A stretch of DNA of 64,000 nucleotides from Rhodospirillales bacterium URHD0017 (GTDB lineage Bacteria; Pseudomonadota; Alphaproteobacteria; Reyranellales; Reyranellaceae), in the NCBI GenBank assembly GCA_900110395.1, contig FODP01000010.1, forward strand, positions 124,001-188,000, given 5' to 3'. The notes below the pieces were generated by a model. The model saw only the letters and a list, made by a program, of their open reading frames with translations. It ran no database searches and was not told the DNA's origin. Made by a program: the position numbers and the translations under genes. Shown here piece by piece: positions 55,291-63,499 of this stretch. The stretch's first letter is position 1. Every line of letters starts with the position of its first letter.

Positions 55291-56217
55291 TTAAGCCTCC
55301 GGTCCCGCCTTGGTATCCGCCGTCTTGATCTGCGCCCGCCGCACCGCCTCGCGGTGCGAGATGTACATGGCGCTGGCGAAGATCACCGCCGCGCCGACGA
55401 AGGTCCAGACGTCGGGTGACTGGAAGAACAGGAAGTAGCCCAACAGCGTATTCCAGATCAGCGACAGGAAGCCGATCGGCTGCAGCAGCGTGATGTCGGC
55501 GAGCTGATAGCCGCGCTGCTGGCAGATATGGCCCATCGTGCCGCAGGCGCCGGCGGCCAGGAACCACAGGAGGTCGACCCAGCTCGGCGTCTGCCAGAAC
55601 CAGATGGCCAGCGGCGCGGCGCAGACCACGATCACGATGTTCTGCCAGATGACGATGGTGCTGGCCGAATCGGTCCTGGCCAGTGCCTTGGAGATCAGGT
55701 TGGAGGCCGAGAAGATCGGCGTCGAGACCAGGATGCAGATGACGCCGAGGTGAAGCGCCGAAAAGCCGGGCCGGATGATGATCATGGCGCCGATGAAGCC
55801 CACGATGACGGCAAGCCAGCGCCTGAGCCGCACCTCCTCGCCCAGGAACAGCGCCGCACCGATGGTGACGAAGATCGGGCCGGTGAAACCGAGCGCCGTG
55901 ATCTCGGCCAGGGTGGTGAGTGGCAAGGCCACGAACCACAGCATCATGCCCACGGTATGGATGGCGCCGCGCGAGATGTGCAGGCCCATCCGGTTGGTGT
56001 GCAGCGAGCGGTAGGGGCCCAGCCGGATCACCAGCGGCAGCAGGAACATGGCGCCGAACAGGTAGCGCAGGAACGCCATGACGTAGGGATTGAGGTGCTG
56101 CGAGGGGATCAGCGTGAAGACGTTGAGCAGGGCGAACACTACCCCGGAGAGGCCGACCCACAGGATTCCACGAAGATTCGGCGGCAGCGCCAACCAGCGA
56201 GCGACGAGACGAGACAC
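55291..56217 (-). CDS. EamA/DMT-family exporter
   Basis: A 308-residue inner-membrane protein with ten hydrophobic segments in two EamA repeats, the first beginning RGILWVGLSGVVFALLNVFT and the second VGFIGAMIIIRPGFSALHLG. Such carriers export small metabolites. The substrate is not readable. The ATG at 56217 gives the family start. It is convergent with moaA across the double hairpin. Confidence 0.82.
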   Translation of the reverse strand: MSRLVARWLALPPNLRGILWVGLSGVVFALLNVFTLIPSQHLNPYVMAFLRYLFGAMFLLPLVIRLGPYRSLHTNRMGLHISRGAIHTVGMMLWFVALPLTTLAEITALGFTGPIFVTIGAALFLGEEVRLRRWLAVIVGFIGAMIIIRPGFSALHLGVICILVSTPIFSASNLISKALARTDSASTIVIWQNIVIVVCAAPLAIWFWQTPSWVDLLWFLAAGACGTMGHICQQRGYQLADITLLQPIGFLSLIWNTLLGYFLFFQSPDVWTFVGAAVIFASAMYISHREAVRRAQIKTADTKAGPEA

Positions 56218-56279
56218 GCCGCGACTATGTCACGACGTGTGAATTGCCGCACGCTCAGCGATGTTCTTGTTCCGCTGCT

Positions 56280-56999
56280 CTAAGCCTCGCCGACCGCCTC
56301 GCCGTCAGTCTGCACCGTCGGGATGACGTAGGCGCCGTCGCGCAGCTCGGAGACACGCTCGACCAGCTCCTCGATGTAGGGATCGTGGATATGCAGGGCG
56401 CGTGCGTGAGCGGCGGTGTTGGCAAGATAGTCGCGGCAGGCGCCGCGGCGGCCCTCGGCGAAGGCGATGTGATGTGCCGCCCGTTCGATCGGCAGGTCGC
56501 CGCAATACTGGCAGTGCGCGGTGTCGACGACGAAGGTCATGGCGGTGACAGTGCGGCCGTCGCGCAGCGTCGTGGGGATCCAGGTGGGCTGGTAGATGCC
56601 GGCCAGCATCTCGCGATTCCACAGCAGCCCAAGCTCGCTCTCGACCTGCTGCGGCGCCAGGCGATAGGCGATTCCCTCGCACGCCCCGCCGTGCTCGAGC
56701 GCCAGCATCAGGCCGGGCAGCTCGGGCGTGCCGCGACCCATCGGCATCCAGAAGCAGAAGGACCGGTGCCAGCCGTCGACGCGACAGGGCTGCTGCTCGG
56801 TGAACTCGATGGCCGGATTCCACATCAGCGAGCCATAGGCGAAGACCCAGAACTCCTCGCCGGGCTGGTAGCGCTCCATCGCCGTCTTGAAGCGCGCCTC
56901 GCGCTCCGCCGACGACAGGAAGAAGTGGTAGCCGGCCTTGTGGGCGTCGGCGACCATCTGGTCGACGCTCTCTGATGTCAGGTCTTCGCGCTTCAACAC
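56280..56999 (-). CDS. ChaC-family gamma-glutamylcyclotransferase
   Basis: A 239-residue glutathione-specific cyclotransferase. The nucleotide-like binding motif is FAYGSLMWNPAIEF, GWHRSFCFWMPMGRGTPELPG follows, and the catalytic glutamate is in GGACEGIAYRL. It would break glutathione to 5-oxoproline and Cys-Gly in the cytoplasm. The start is a GTG at 56999 (next codon TTG). It lies 10 bases after the MaoC gene on the same strand and may be co-transcribed. Confidence 0.85.
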   Translation of the reverse strand: MLKREDLTSESVDQMVADAHKAGYHFFLSSAEREARFKTAMERYQPGEEFWVFAYGSLMWNPAIEFTEQQPCRVDGWHRSFCFWMPMGRGTPELPGLMLALEHGGACEGIAYRLAPQQVESELGLLWNREMLAGIYQPTWIPTTLRDGRTVTAMTFVVDTAHCQYCGDLPIERAAHHIAFAEGRRGACRDYLANTAAHARALHIHDPYIEELVERVSELRDGAYVIPTVQTDGEAVGEA

Positions 57000-57009
57000 G
57001 ACCGGGTCC

Positions 57010-57477
57010 TCAGACGCCGTACACGACGGACATGGTCTCGGCGACGCAGGCCGGACGCTCCTGTCCTTCGATTTCGACGGTGACCTGGTTGGTCAACCGC
57101 ACACCACCCTTGTCCATCGGGTCGGCGGCGAGAAGCTTGGCGCGGGCGCGCACCCGCGAGCCTGCCGGCACCGGACTGGTGAAGCGCACCTTGTTGCAGC
57201 CGTAGTTGATGCCGTTGCGCACGTTGTTGATGTGCGAGATCTGGTGATTGAGCATCGGAATGAGCGACAGCGTCAGGAAGCCGTGGGCAATGGTCTTGCC
57301 GCCCGGCATGTCCTTCTTGGCCCGCTCGACATCGACGTGAATCCACTGGTGATCACCCGTCGCCTCGGCGAATTGGTTGATCCTGTCCTGCGAAACCTCG
57401 ACCCAGTCGCTAACCCCAATTTCCTGGCCCACGTATTTGTGCATTTCGTTCGGGTGGGCGAATTCCCTTTTTGCCAT
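57010..57477 (-). CDS. MaoC-family hot-dog dehydratase
   Basis: A 155-residue single hot-dog protein. The hydratase motif D-x4-H is in ATGDHQWIHVDVERAKKDMPGG, then GKTIAHGFLTLSLIP; relatives include NodN and R-specific enoyl-CoA hydratases. GAGG lies upstream of the ATG at 57477. It is divergent from an enoyl-CoA hydratase gene and may act in the same acyl-CoA pathway. Confidence 0.87.
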   Translation of the reverse strand: MAKREFAHPNEMHKYVGQEIGVSDWVEVSQDRINQFAEATGDHQWIHVDVERAKKDMPGGKTIAHGFLTLSLIPMLNHQISHINNVRNGINYGCNKVRFTSPVPAGSRVRARAKLLAADPMDKGGVRLTNQVTVEIEGQERPACVAETMSVVYGV

Positions 57478-57620
57478 TTTGCCTAACCTCGGCGGTTTTT
57501 TTTTGCCTTGTCCCTGCAAGATACCATGAAAGCGTCGCGTACGGACAACTCTCTGTGGCGAGCACCCACTGCTCACGCGGCGGATCATGGTTCAGTGGTC
57601 AGCGGCACCGCCCTCGATTC

Positions 57621-57660
57621 GGGTGCCATTTGTAGCGATAGGGTCCCATTTGTATCGTCG
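57621..57660 (+). repeat. two 20-bp direct repeats, possible insertion-sequence end relic
   Basis: GGGTxCCATTTGTAxCG occurs twice with a 20-base step in the gap between the MaoC and hydratase genes. Short direct repeats with CCCATTTGTA recall the multiple terminal repeats of IS21-type elements, but no transposase gene is present. An operator is an alternative. Confidence 0.4.
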
Positions 57661-57714
57661 CTCCGTTTTGCCCATCATGCACTCCACAAGATTGCACATG
57701 AGGGAGCCCCCGGG

Positions 57715-58536
57715 ATGGCGTACGACACGGTTTTATACGATGTGGCCGATCGTATTTGCACGATTGCACTCAACCGCCCCGAGAAATTGAATGCGTGGAC
57801 ACGCCAGATGCATTTCGACCTCAAGGACGCCATGCACAGGGCCGGCGCCGATCCCGAGGTCCGGGCGATCATCCTCACAGGCAGCGGCCGTGGTTTCTGC
57901 GCCGGCGCCGACATGGGCGGCCTTCAAGCAATTGGTGCCGGCGCCAGCGCAGATCGGTCGAGCAAGACCTCACCCTCACTGCAAGGGGGCAGCACCCTGC
58001 CCGAGTTCAGGATGGCGTACTCCTACTTTCCCGCGATCCCGAAATTCATCATCGCTGCGATCAACGGACCGGCGGCGGGTCTGGGCTTCGTCATCGCGCT
58101 CTATGCCGACCTGCGGTTCGCAGCCGAGTCGGCCGTGTTCACGACGTCGTTCGCCCAGCGTGGCCTCATCGCCGAACACGGCGTGAGCTGGCTGCTGCCG
58201 CGCCTGGTCGGCCTGCCGGCCGCCATGGATCTGCTCTGCTCGGCGCGCAAGGTCCGCGCGCCGGAAGCGCTGGCGATGGGCCTGGTGAGCCGCGTGATCC
58301 CCGACGACAAGCTGATGGCCGAGACCCGCGCCTACGCCACGCTGCTCGCCAACACCGTCTCGCCGCGCTCGGTGGCGGTGATGAAGCGCCAGATCTGGGA
58401 GGCCGAATTCCAGACCCTGGCCGAGGCCACGACCCAGGCCAACCACGAGATGGAGCTCTCCTTCCAGACCGCCGACTTCAAGGAAGGCGTCGCCCACTTC
58501 CTCGAGAAGCGCGCGGCGCGCTTCACAGGCCAGTGA
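57715..58536 (+). CDS. enoyl-CoA hydratase/isomerase family protein
   Basis: A 273-residue crotonase-fold enzyme. The oxyanion-hole segment is RGFCAGADMGGLQ, the second is AINGPAAGLGFVIAL, and the catalytic-glutamate region is RGLIAEHGVSWLLPRLVG. The start is the ATG at 57715, with AGGGAG upstream and the family start MAYDTVLYDVADRICTIALN; an earlier in-frame codon would add 69 unrelated residues. The C-terminus is helical and lacks a second domain. Its last 14 bases overlap the convergent amidase gene. Confidence 0.87.
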   Translation: MAYDTVLYDVADRICTIALNRPEKLNAWTRQMHFDLKDAMHRAGADPEVRAIILTGSGRGFCAGADMGGLQAIGAGASADRSSKTSPSLQGGSTLPEFRMAYSYFPAIPKFIIAAINGPAAGLGFVIALYADLRFAAESAVFTTSFAQRGLIAEHGVSWLLPRLVGLPAAMDLLCSARKVRAPEALAMGLVSRVIPDDKLMAETRAYATLLANTVSPRSVAVMKRQIWEAEFQTLAEATTQANHEMELSFQTADFKEGVAHFLEKRAARFTGQ

Positions 58537-60121
58537 CCGTCGTCGGCGTCTGTGGATAGTCCGGGCGGGCGCGCGCCGCACGCTCGACAGCGGCCATGGC
58601 CGCGAGCGCGACATGCTCCTGCCAAGGCCGCGCAATCAGCTGGACGCCGACCGGTAGTCCCGCACTTCCCTGCTCGGCCCGTCGCGCCGTCCGCTCGACA
58701 CGGTCCCTGGTCTGCGGACGATCGGTCTCCTCGCCTGCCCGCACCCGCGTGACAGGCAGGACTCCGGCGGGAAATCCGAGGACGGGCGCGAGCAGACTGT
58801 AGGCACCGGCGACCGGCAGGTCGGCAGAGGCGCCGTGATGCACCGCGGGCACGCCGTAGGCTGGGCAAAGCAGGAGGTCGACGCCGCTGCCTTGCATGGC
58901 GTCATGAAAGGCGTGCCGGTAGTCGACGGCCGCTTCGGCCGTGCGCCAATAGCGGCCGGCGTCACCCGGCGTGAACAGGCGCAGCGTGCCGCCCAGCCGC
59001 GGCTGCCCGAAGAATTCGAGCAGCGGCGCCACGATCGACCGAAGCGCCTGCGGCATCCGCGACAGGCTGAGGAACAAGGCGGCCCGCTTGTCGACCTTCT
59101 CGCCGCGCACAAGCCGTTGCATGCCGCGCCCGCCATCGGCGGACATGCAGCCCAGCCAGATCGCCAGGGCGGTCGCGACCGGCGGCGGCTGCCAGGGAAC
59201 AATCGTGGCGCCGGCCGCCGCCAGCATGCTCGCAGCCTCTTCCACGGCGCGCCGGCAGGCCGGCGCCGGCGTCATCACGCCGTCGTCGATGAACATGCCA
59301 ATGCGAAGCTTCCTCAGGTCGACAGACCAGTCCTTGAGCGGCACCGGCGGCGCCAGCGTCGGCCCGCCGTCATGATCCGACAGGACATCGAGGCCAAGCG
59401 CCAGATCCTCGACGCATCGCGCCAGCAGCCCGACCTGGCTCGCGATCGCAGCCTGGCCGATCGGCACGCTGAGCCGTCCCATGTCGGGCAATCGGCCCGC
59501 GGTGGGACGAAGCCCGGCGATGCCGCAGAAGACTGCGGGAATGCGGACGCTGCCGCCGATGTCGGTCCCCAGTCCCAATGCCGAGCCGCCGGCCGCGACG
59601 ATCGCCCCTTCGCCGCCGCTGCTGCCGCCGGCCGACCGTTCGACATCCCAGGGATTGTTGGTGCGGCCATAGAGCGGATTGTCGGTCTCGGTGAAGATCA
59701 GCAGCTGAGCGGCATTGGTCTTGCCCAGCACGATCGCGCCCGCGTCGCGCAGGCGTCGGACGTAGAGATCGTCGGTGACAGCGTTCACGCCCGCGCGCCC
59801 GACGATGCCGCAGGTCGACGGCGTACCTTCGAGATCGAGGCATTCCTTGACCGTCACCGGCACGCCGGCCAGCGGCGGCAGCACCTCGCCGCCACGACGG
59901 CGCGCATCGACGGCGCGTGCCTCGGCACGGGCTGCGTCGTAACGCTTGACGACGACAGCGTTGAGGCTCGCGTTCACCTTCTCGATGCGGGCGATGTGGG
60001 CTTCGACCGCCTCCACGGCCGAGATCTCGCCGCCGGCAATGCAGCGGGCGAGCGCCGCAGCGCCGAGCGTGCAGATGTCGGTGGGTTCGCTGCGAGCCGT
60101 GTGCTGCGCCATGTCGGGCAT
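58523..60121 (-). CDS. amidase signature family enzyme
   Basis: A 532-residue amidase. The Ser-cisSer-Lys triad is visible: Lys in PVTVKECLDL, cis-Ser in RSAGGSSGGEGA, and nucleophile Ser in TDIGGSVRIPA. It hydrolyses an amide bond; the substrate is unknown and could be an amino-acid amide or an aryl amide. GGAGGAGG precedes the ATG at 60121. It is convergent with the hydratase gene. Confidence 0.88.
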   Translation of the reverse strand: MPDMAQHTARSEPTDICTLGAAALARCIAGGEISAVEAVEAHIARIEKVNASLNAVVVKRYDAARAEARAVDARRRGGEVLPPLAGVPVTVKECLDLEGTPSTCGIVGRAGVNAVTDDLYVRRLRDAGAIVLGKTNAAQLLIFTETDNPLYGRTNNPWDVERSAGGSSGGEGAIVAAGGSALGLGTDIGGSVRIPAVFCGIAGLRPTAGRLPDMGRLSVPIGQAAIASQVGLLARCVEDLALGLDVLSDHDGGPTLAPPVPLKDWSVDLRKLRIGMFIDDGVMTPAPACRRAVEEAASMLAAAGATIVPWQPPPVATALAIWLGCMSADGGRGMQRLVRGEKVDKRAALFLSLSRMPQALRSIVAPLLEFFGQPRLGGTLRLFTPGDAGRYWRTAEAAVDYRHAFHDAMQGSGVDLLLCPAYGVPAVHHGASADLPVAGAYSLLAPVLGFPAGVLPVTRVRAGEETDRPQTRDRVERTARRAEQGSAGLPVGVQLIARPWQEHVALAAMAAVERAARARPDYPQTPTTVTGL

Positions 60122-60187
60122 CGTTTGCCTCCTCCGTGATGGAGGAAGGCTAGCCACGCCACGGCTGCCGCGCCTGAGGAAGATTCC

Positions 60188-61759
60188 CTAGGCCGACGCC
60201 ATGTCGACAAGGCCATGCTCGATGGCAAACAACGTGGCGCCGCCACGCGTTTTCACGCCGATCTTGCCGTAGAGATTCTGCAGGTGGTTATCGACCGTCT
60301 TTGGCGAGATGCCGAGCTGCCGGCCGATCTCCTTCATCGACAGGCCGCGCGCCACGGCGCGCAGCACGTCCATCTCGCGCTCCGTCAATCCGGCGACCAT
60401 GGTTCGCCGCGGCGAGCCGCGATGGCCCGCGGCGGCGAGCACGGCGGCGACCGCCTCTGCGTCGAGACGGCCGGCGCGGGCTTCGCGCTTCAGCGCCTCG
60501 GCGGCGTCCTCGGCCGACAGCGCCCGGCGATGGGCGCGCGCTTCGACCTTGCCGCAATAGGCATCGGCCGCGGCGAGCACGCGGACCTGGGGGGACGTGA
60601 CACGCGCGCCACGATGATAGCCCGAACCATCCTGCCGCTCGTGATGCTGGGCGACGATCGCACCCAGCCGCGCCAGCGCCGGTGATCGCGAAAGCACCCG
60701 CTCGCCATAGTACGAATGAAGCCGCACTTGCTCGCGCTCTCTGTCGGTTAGGCGACCGGCCTTCAGCCAGATGCGGGTCGAGATGCCGACGCGTCCGATA
60801 TCGTGCAGCAGCCCGGCCCGCCGGACGTCGGCCACGTCGGCTGCAGACAGGCCCGCGCGCGCCGCCGCGTCGGCGGCCAGCCGCGACACGTTGCGCGAAT
60901 GTCCGACCGTATAGGGCGACTTGAGGTCGGCGAAATCGGCCATCGCCAGGCAGGCCTCGTCGAACTCCGCTTCCGACAGTGGCCGGTGTGGCAGCGGCTC
61001 GAGGGCGAGCGCGGCGTCCCATGACGAGTCCTCGTCGAGTGCGGCAACGAACCGTTCCTGGTCCGCCAGGAAGCAGTCGACGATGCGCGGATCGCAGATC
61101 CTGCCGCGCCGCTTTTTCAGCAGGTCGGACACGCGCATCGGTCCGTAAGCGGCGCGCAGTACGACCACGTCGTGGGCGAACACGACCACCCGCACGGCCG
61201 GGGCGATGGCCTCGCCCTTGAGGTGGCTGGGCAGGCCGCGCCCGTCCCAGCGTTCGTAGATCTGCCCGAGGTTGCGGCGTACTGCCGGACCGAGCGAGAG
61301 CCGCTCGGCCAGCCGGCCGGCGGCCTCGCAATGGGCGGCAATGTTGTCGGCACTGACCCTCTGGGCGACAAGAAAGCCCTTGGCGATGGCGAACGCGGCT
61401 TCCAGCGCGCCGCCATCGGCGCTGGCGCCGCGCAGGTGACGCAGCACCATGTTGGCCATCTCGCCCGCCTTGGCAGTGTCGACCAAGGCAAAGTCCCGCC
61501 GCAACGAGAGCTCGTCGCCGAACAGGGCGACCAGCGAATAGGTCTCGGCGTTGCAGCCGATGTAGCGCAGCAGCGCCTGGTAGTAGATCTCCGCCAGCTC
61601 CTCGGCGCTGAGCCGCAGCGCCTCGCCCAGGCGCATGCCGAGCAGGCATGATCTGAGTGCGAACTCGATCGGCTGGCCCATCGCAAGATCGGTGGCCATC
61701 GACAGGGCGGCGATGATCTCGCCGCGCCGCACGCCGGAAATGGAGGATGGAGCCGACAT
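60188..61759 (-). CDS. HD-GYP-like phosphohydrolase fused to LuxR helix-turn-helix
   Basis: A 523-residue protein in three parts. The N-terminal half (to about residue 230) contains a degenerate copy, WDGRGLPSHLKGEAIAPAVRV. The central domain has an HD motif in LLHDIGRVGIS and HHERQDGSGYHRG, where the P of HD-GYP is replaced by H. The C-terminus is a LuxR helix-turn-helix, LTEREMDVLRAVARG followed by SMKEIGRQLGISPKTVDNHL. It could link a cyclic-di-nucleotide or other nucleotide signal with transcription. The start is the ATG at 61759 (a GTG precedes it). Confidence 0.82.
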   Translation of the reverse strand: MSAPSSISGVRRGEIIAALSMATDLAMGQPIEFALRSCLLGMRLGEALRLSAEELAEIYYQALLRYIGCNAETYSLVALFGDELSLRRDFALVDTAKAGEMANMVLRHLRGASADGGALEAAFAIAKGFLVAQRVSADNIAAHCEAAGRLAERLSLGPAVRRNLGQIYERWDGRGLPSHLKGEAIAPAVRVVVFAHDVVVLRAAYGPMRVSDLLKKRRGRICDPRIVDCFLADQERFVAALDEDSSWDAALALEPLPHRPLSEAEFDEACLAMADFADLKSPYTVGHSRNVSRLAADAAARAGLSAADVADVRRAGLLHDIGRVGISTRIWLKAGRLTDREREQVRLHSYYGERVLSRSPALARLGAIVAQHHERQDGSGYHRGARVTSPQVRVLAAADAYCGKVEARAHRRALSAEDAAEALKREARAGRLDAEAVAAVLAAAGHRGSPRRTMVAGLTEREMDVLRAVARGLSMKEIGRQLGISPKTVDNHLQNLYGKIGVKTRGGATLFAIEHGLVDMASA

Positions 61760-61810
61760 CACAGACTATACGGCGCAGCCGGCCAATCGGTTCAGCTGGA
61801 TCTTTTCAGA

Positions 61811-61869
61811 GGAGCGCGGACCTCCAGGTCCGCATCATGCTCATGAGCGGACCTGGAGGTCCGCGCTCC
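61811..61869. repeat. REP-like inverted repeat of the same family as at 29012
   Basis: Perfect 23-bp arms (61811-61833 and 61847-61869) with the arm GGAGCGCGGACC followed by TCCAGGTCCGC, plus a TCATG/CATGA inner pairing in the loop. It lies between the HD-GYP gene and the ABC permease gene. Confidence 0.85.
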
Positions 61870-61878
61870 GCATGAGCC

Positions 61879-62676
61879 TCAAACCTTCTCGGTCTCGCTG
61901 GCGCGCGGCTGCCAGGTCATCAGGCGGCGCTCGACCGAGCCGACGGCGGCGTCGAGGGCGAGCGCAAAGGCCGTCAGCACCAGGATGCCGGCGAACACCG
62001 TGTTGATGTCGAAAGTGCCCTCGGCCTGCAGGATCAGGTAGCCGACGCCGCGCGAGGAGCCGAGATACTCGCCGACCACGGCGCCGACGAAGGCGAGACC
62101 GACGGCGTTGTGCAGGCTGGCAAACACCCAGCTCATGGCCGACGGCAGGTAGATCGAGCGCAGCAGCTGGCGCCGCGAGGCGCCCAGCATGCGGGCGTTG
62201 GCGATCAGGTTGGGACTGACCTCGCGCACGCCCTGGTAGACGTTGAAGAATACCACGAAGAAGACCAGCGTGACGCCCAGCGCCACCTTCGACCAGATGC
62301 CGAGCCCGAACCACACCGCGAAGATCGGCGCCAGCACGACGCGCGGCATGGAATTGAAGCCCTTGATGTAGGGATCCATCACCGCCGAGGCCGTCGGCGA
62401 CAGTGCCAGCCACAGGCCGATCGCCAGGCCGAACACCGAACCGATCAGGAAGCCCAGCGCCGTCTCGAGCAGGGTCACGCCGAGATGGCCGAATATCTCG
62501 CCGGTCGCGAACCATTCGACGATGACCCAGAAGACCTTCTGCGGCTCGCCGAAGAAGAAAGCGGCGCGGTTGGCCTTGTCGAAATAGAAGGGCGGGATCA
62601 GGCCGGGCGCCGTCATGACGTACCAGAAGGCCACGACCAGGCAGACGACCAGGATCTGAAGCGTGCGCAGTCTCAC
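61879..62676 (-). CDS. NitT/TauT-family ABC importer permease
   Basis: A 265-residue polytopic permease. The N-terminal segment RLRTLQILVVCLVVAFWYVM and the EAA loop ANARMLGASRRQLLRSIYLPSAM are typical of the SsuC/TauC/ThiX family. Six hydrophobic segments are seen. The start is a GTG at 62676, two bases from the ATPase stop. It forms the channel for the importer with the ATPase and receptor genes that follow on the minus strand. Confidence 0.86.
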   Translation of the reverse strand: MRLRTLQILVVCLVVAFWYVMTAPGLIPPFYFDKANRAAFFFGEPQKVFWVIVEWFATGEIFGHLGVTLLETALGFLIGSVFGLAIGLWLALSPTASAVMDPYIKGFNSMPRVVLAPIFAVWFGLGIWSKVALGVTLVFFVVFFNVYQGVREVSPNLIANARMLGASRRQLLRSIYLPSAMSWVFASLHNAVGLAFVGAVVGEYLGSSRGVGYLILQAEGTFDINTVFAGILVLTAFALALDAAVGSVERRLMTWQPRASETEKV

Positions 62677-62677
62677 G

Positions 62678-63499
62678 TCATGCCGCCTTCTGCGCTGCGT
62701 AGGCCTTCAAAACCTCTTCCTTCATGGCCGCCCAGATCTCGCGATGCAGCGCCAGGAACCCTGGCGTCATGCGGATCTCCGACACGTCGCGCGGCCGCGG
62801 CAGGTCGACCTTGAAGTCGCCGATCGGCCGTGTCGCGGGACCCGCCGACAGCACCACCACACGGTCGGAGAGTGCGATCGCCTCCTCGAGATCGTGGGTG
62901 ATGAAAAGGACCGACTTCCTGTCCTCGGCCCACAAAGCCAACAGCTCGTTCTCCATGAGCTGGCGCGTCTGCACGTCGAGCGCCGAGAACGGCTCATCCA
63001 TCAGCAGGATATCGGGGCTCAGGATCAGCGTCTGGGCGAGCGCGAGGCGCTTCCTCATGCCGCCCGACATCTGGTGCGGATAACGATCGCCGAAGCCCGC
63101 CAGGCCGACGCGGCGCAGCCACGCCTCGCCCTGCGCGAGAGCCTCGGCGCGCGGCACGCCCCTGAACTCCAGGCCAGCGACAACGTTGTCGATGCCGGTG
63201 CGCCACGGCATCAGCGCATCGGCCTGGAACATGTAGCCGGCGCGGCGGTTCACACCGTCGGCCGCGATCAGCGGCTGGCCGAACACCGAGACCGAGCCTT
63301 GGCTGGGTGCGAGCAGGCCAGCCGCGACGTTGAGCAAGGTGGACTTGCCGCAGCCGGTCGGCCCCACGACCGAGACGAACTCACCCGCGGCGATGGTGAG
63401 CGAGGTGTTCGCCACCGCGGTATAGGCTCCGCCGCCGTCACGGGCGGCGAAGCGGCAGGTGATGTCCTCCAGCCTGAGCGCCGGAACGCCGGCGCTCAT
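62678..63499 (-). CDS. NitT/TauT-family ABC importer ATPase
   Basis: A 273-residue ATPase of the SsuB/TauB class. Walker A is GPTGCGKST, the signature MSGGMRKRLALAQTLI and Walker B ILLMDEPFSALD. The substrate of the class is usually a sulfonate, nitrate, or thiamine precursor; none can be chosen here. Its ATG overlaps the receptor stop codon at 63499. Confidence 0.87.
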   Translation of the reverse strand: MSAGVPALRLEDITCRFAARDGGGAYTAVANTSLTIAAGEFVSVVGPTGCGKSTLLNVAAGLLAPSQGSVSVFGQPLIAADGVNRRAGYMFQADALMPWRTGIDNVVAGLEFRGVPRAEALAQGEAWLRRVGLAGFGDRYPHQMSGGMRKRLALAQTLILSPDILLMDEPFSALDVQTRQLMENELLALWAEDRKSVLFITHDLEEAIALSDRVVVLSAGPATRPIGDFKVDLPRPRDVSEIRMTPGFLALHREIWAAMKEEVLKAYAAQKAA

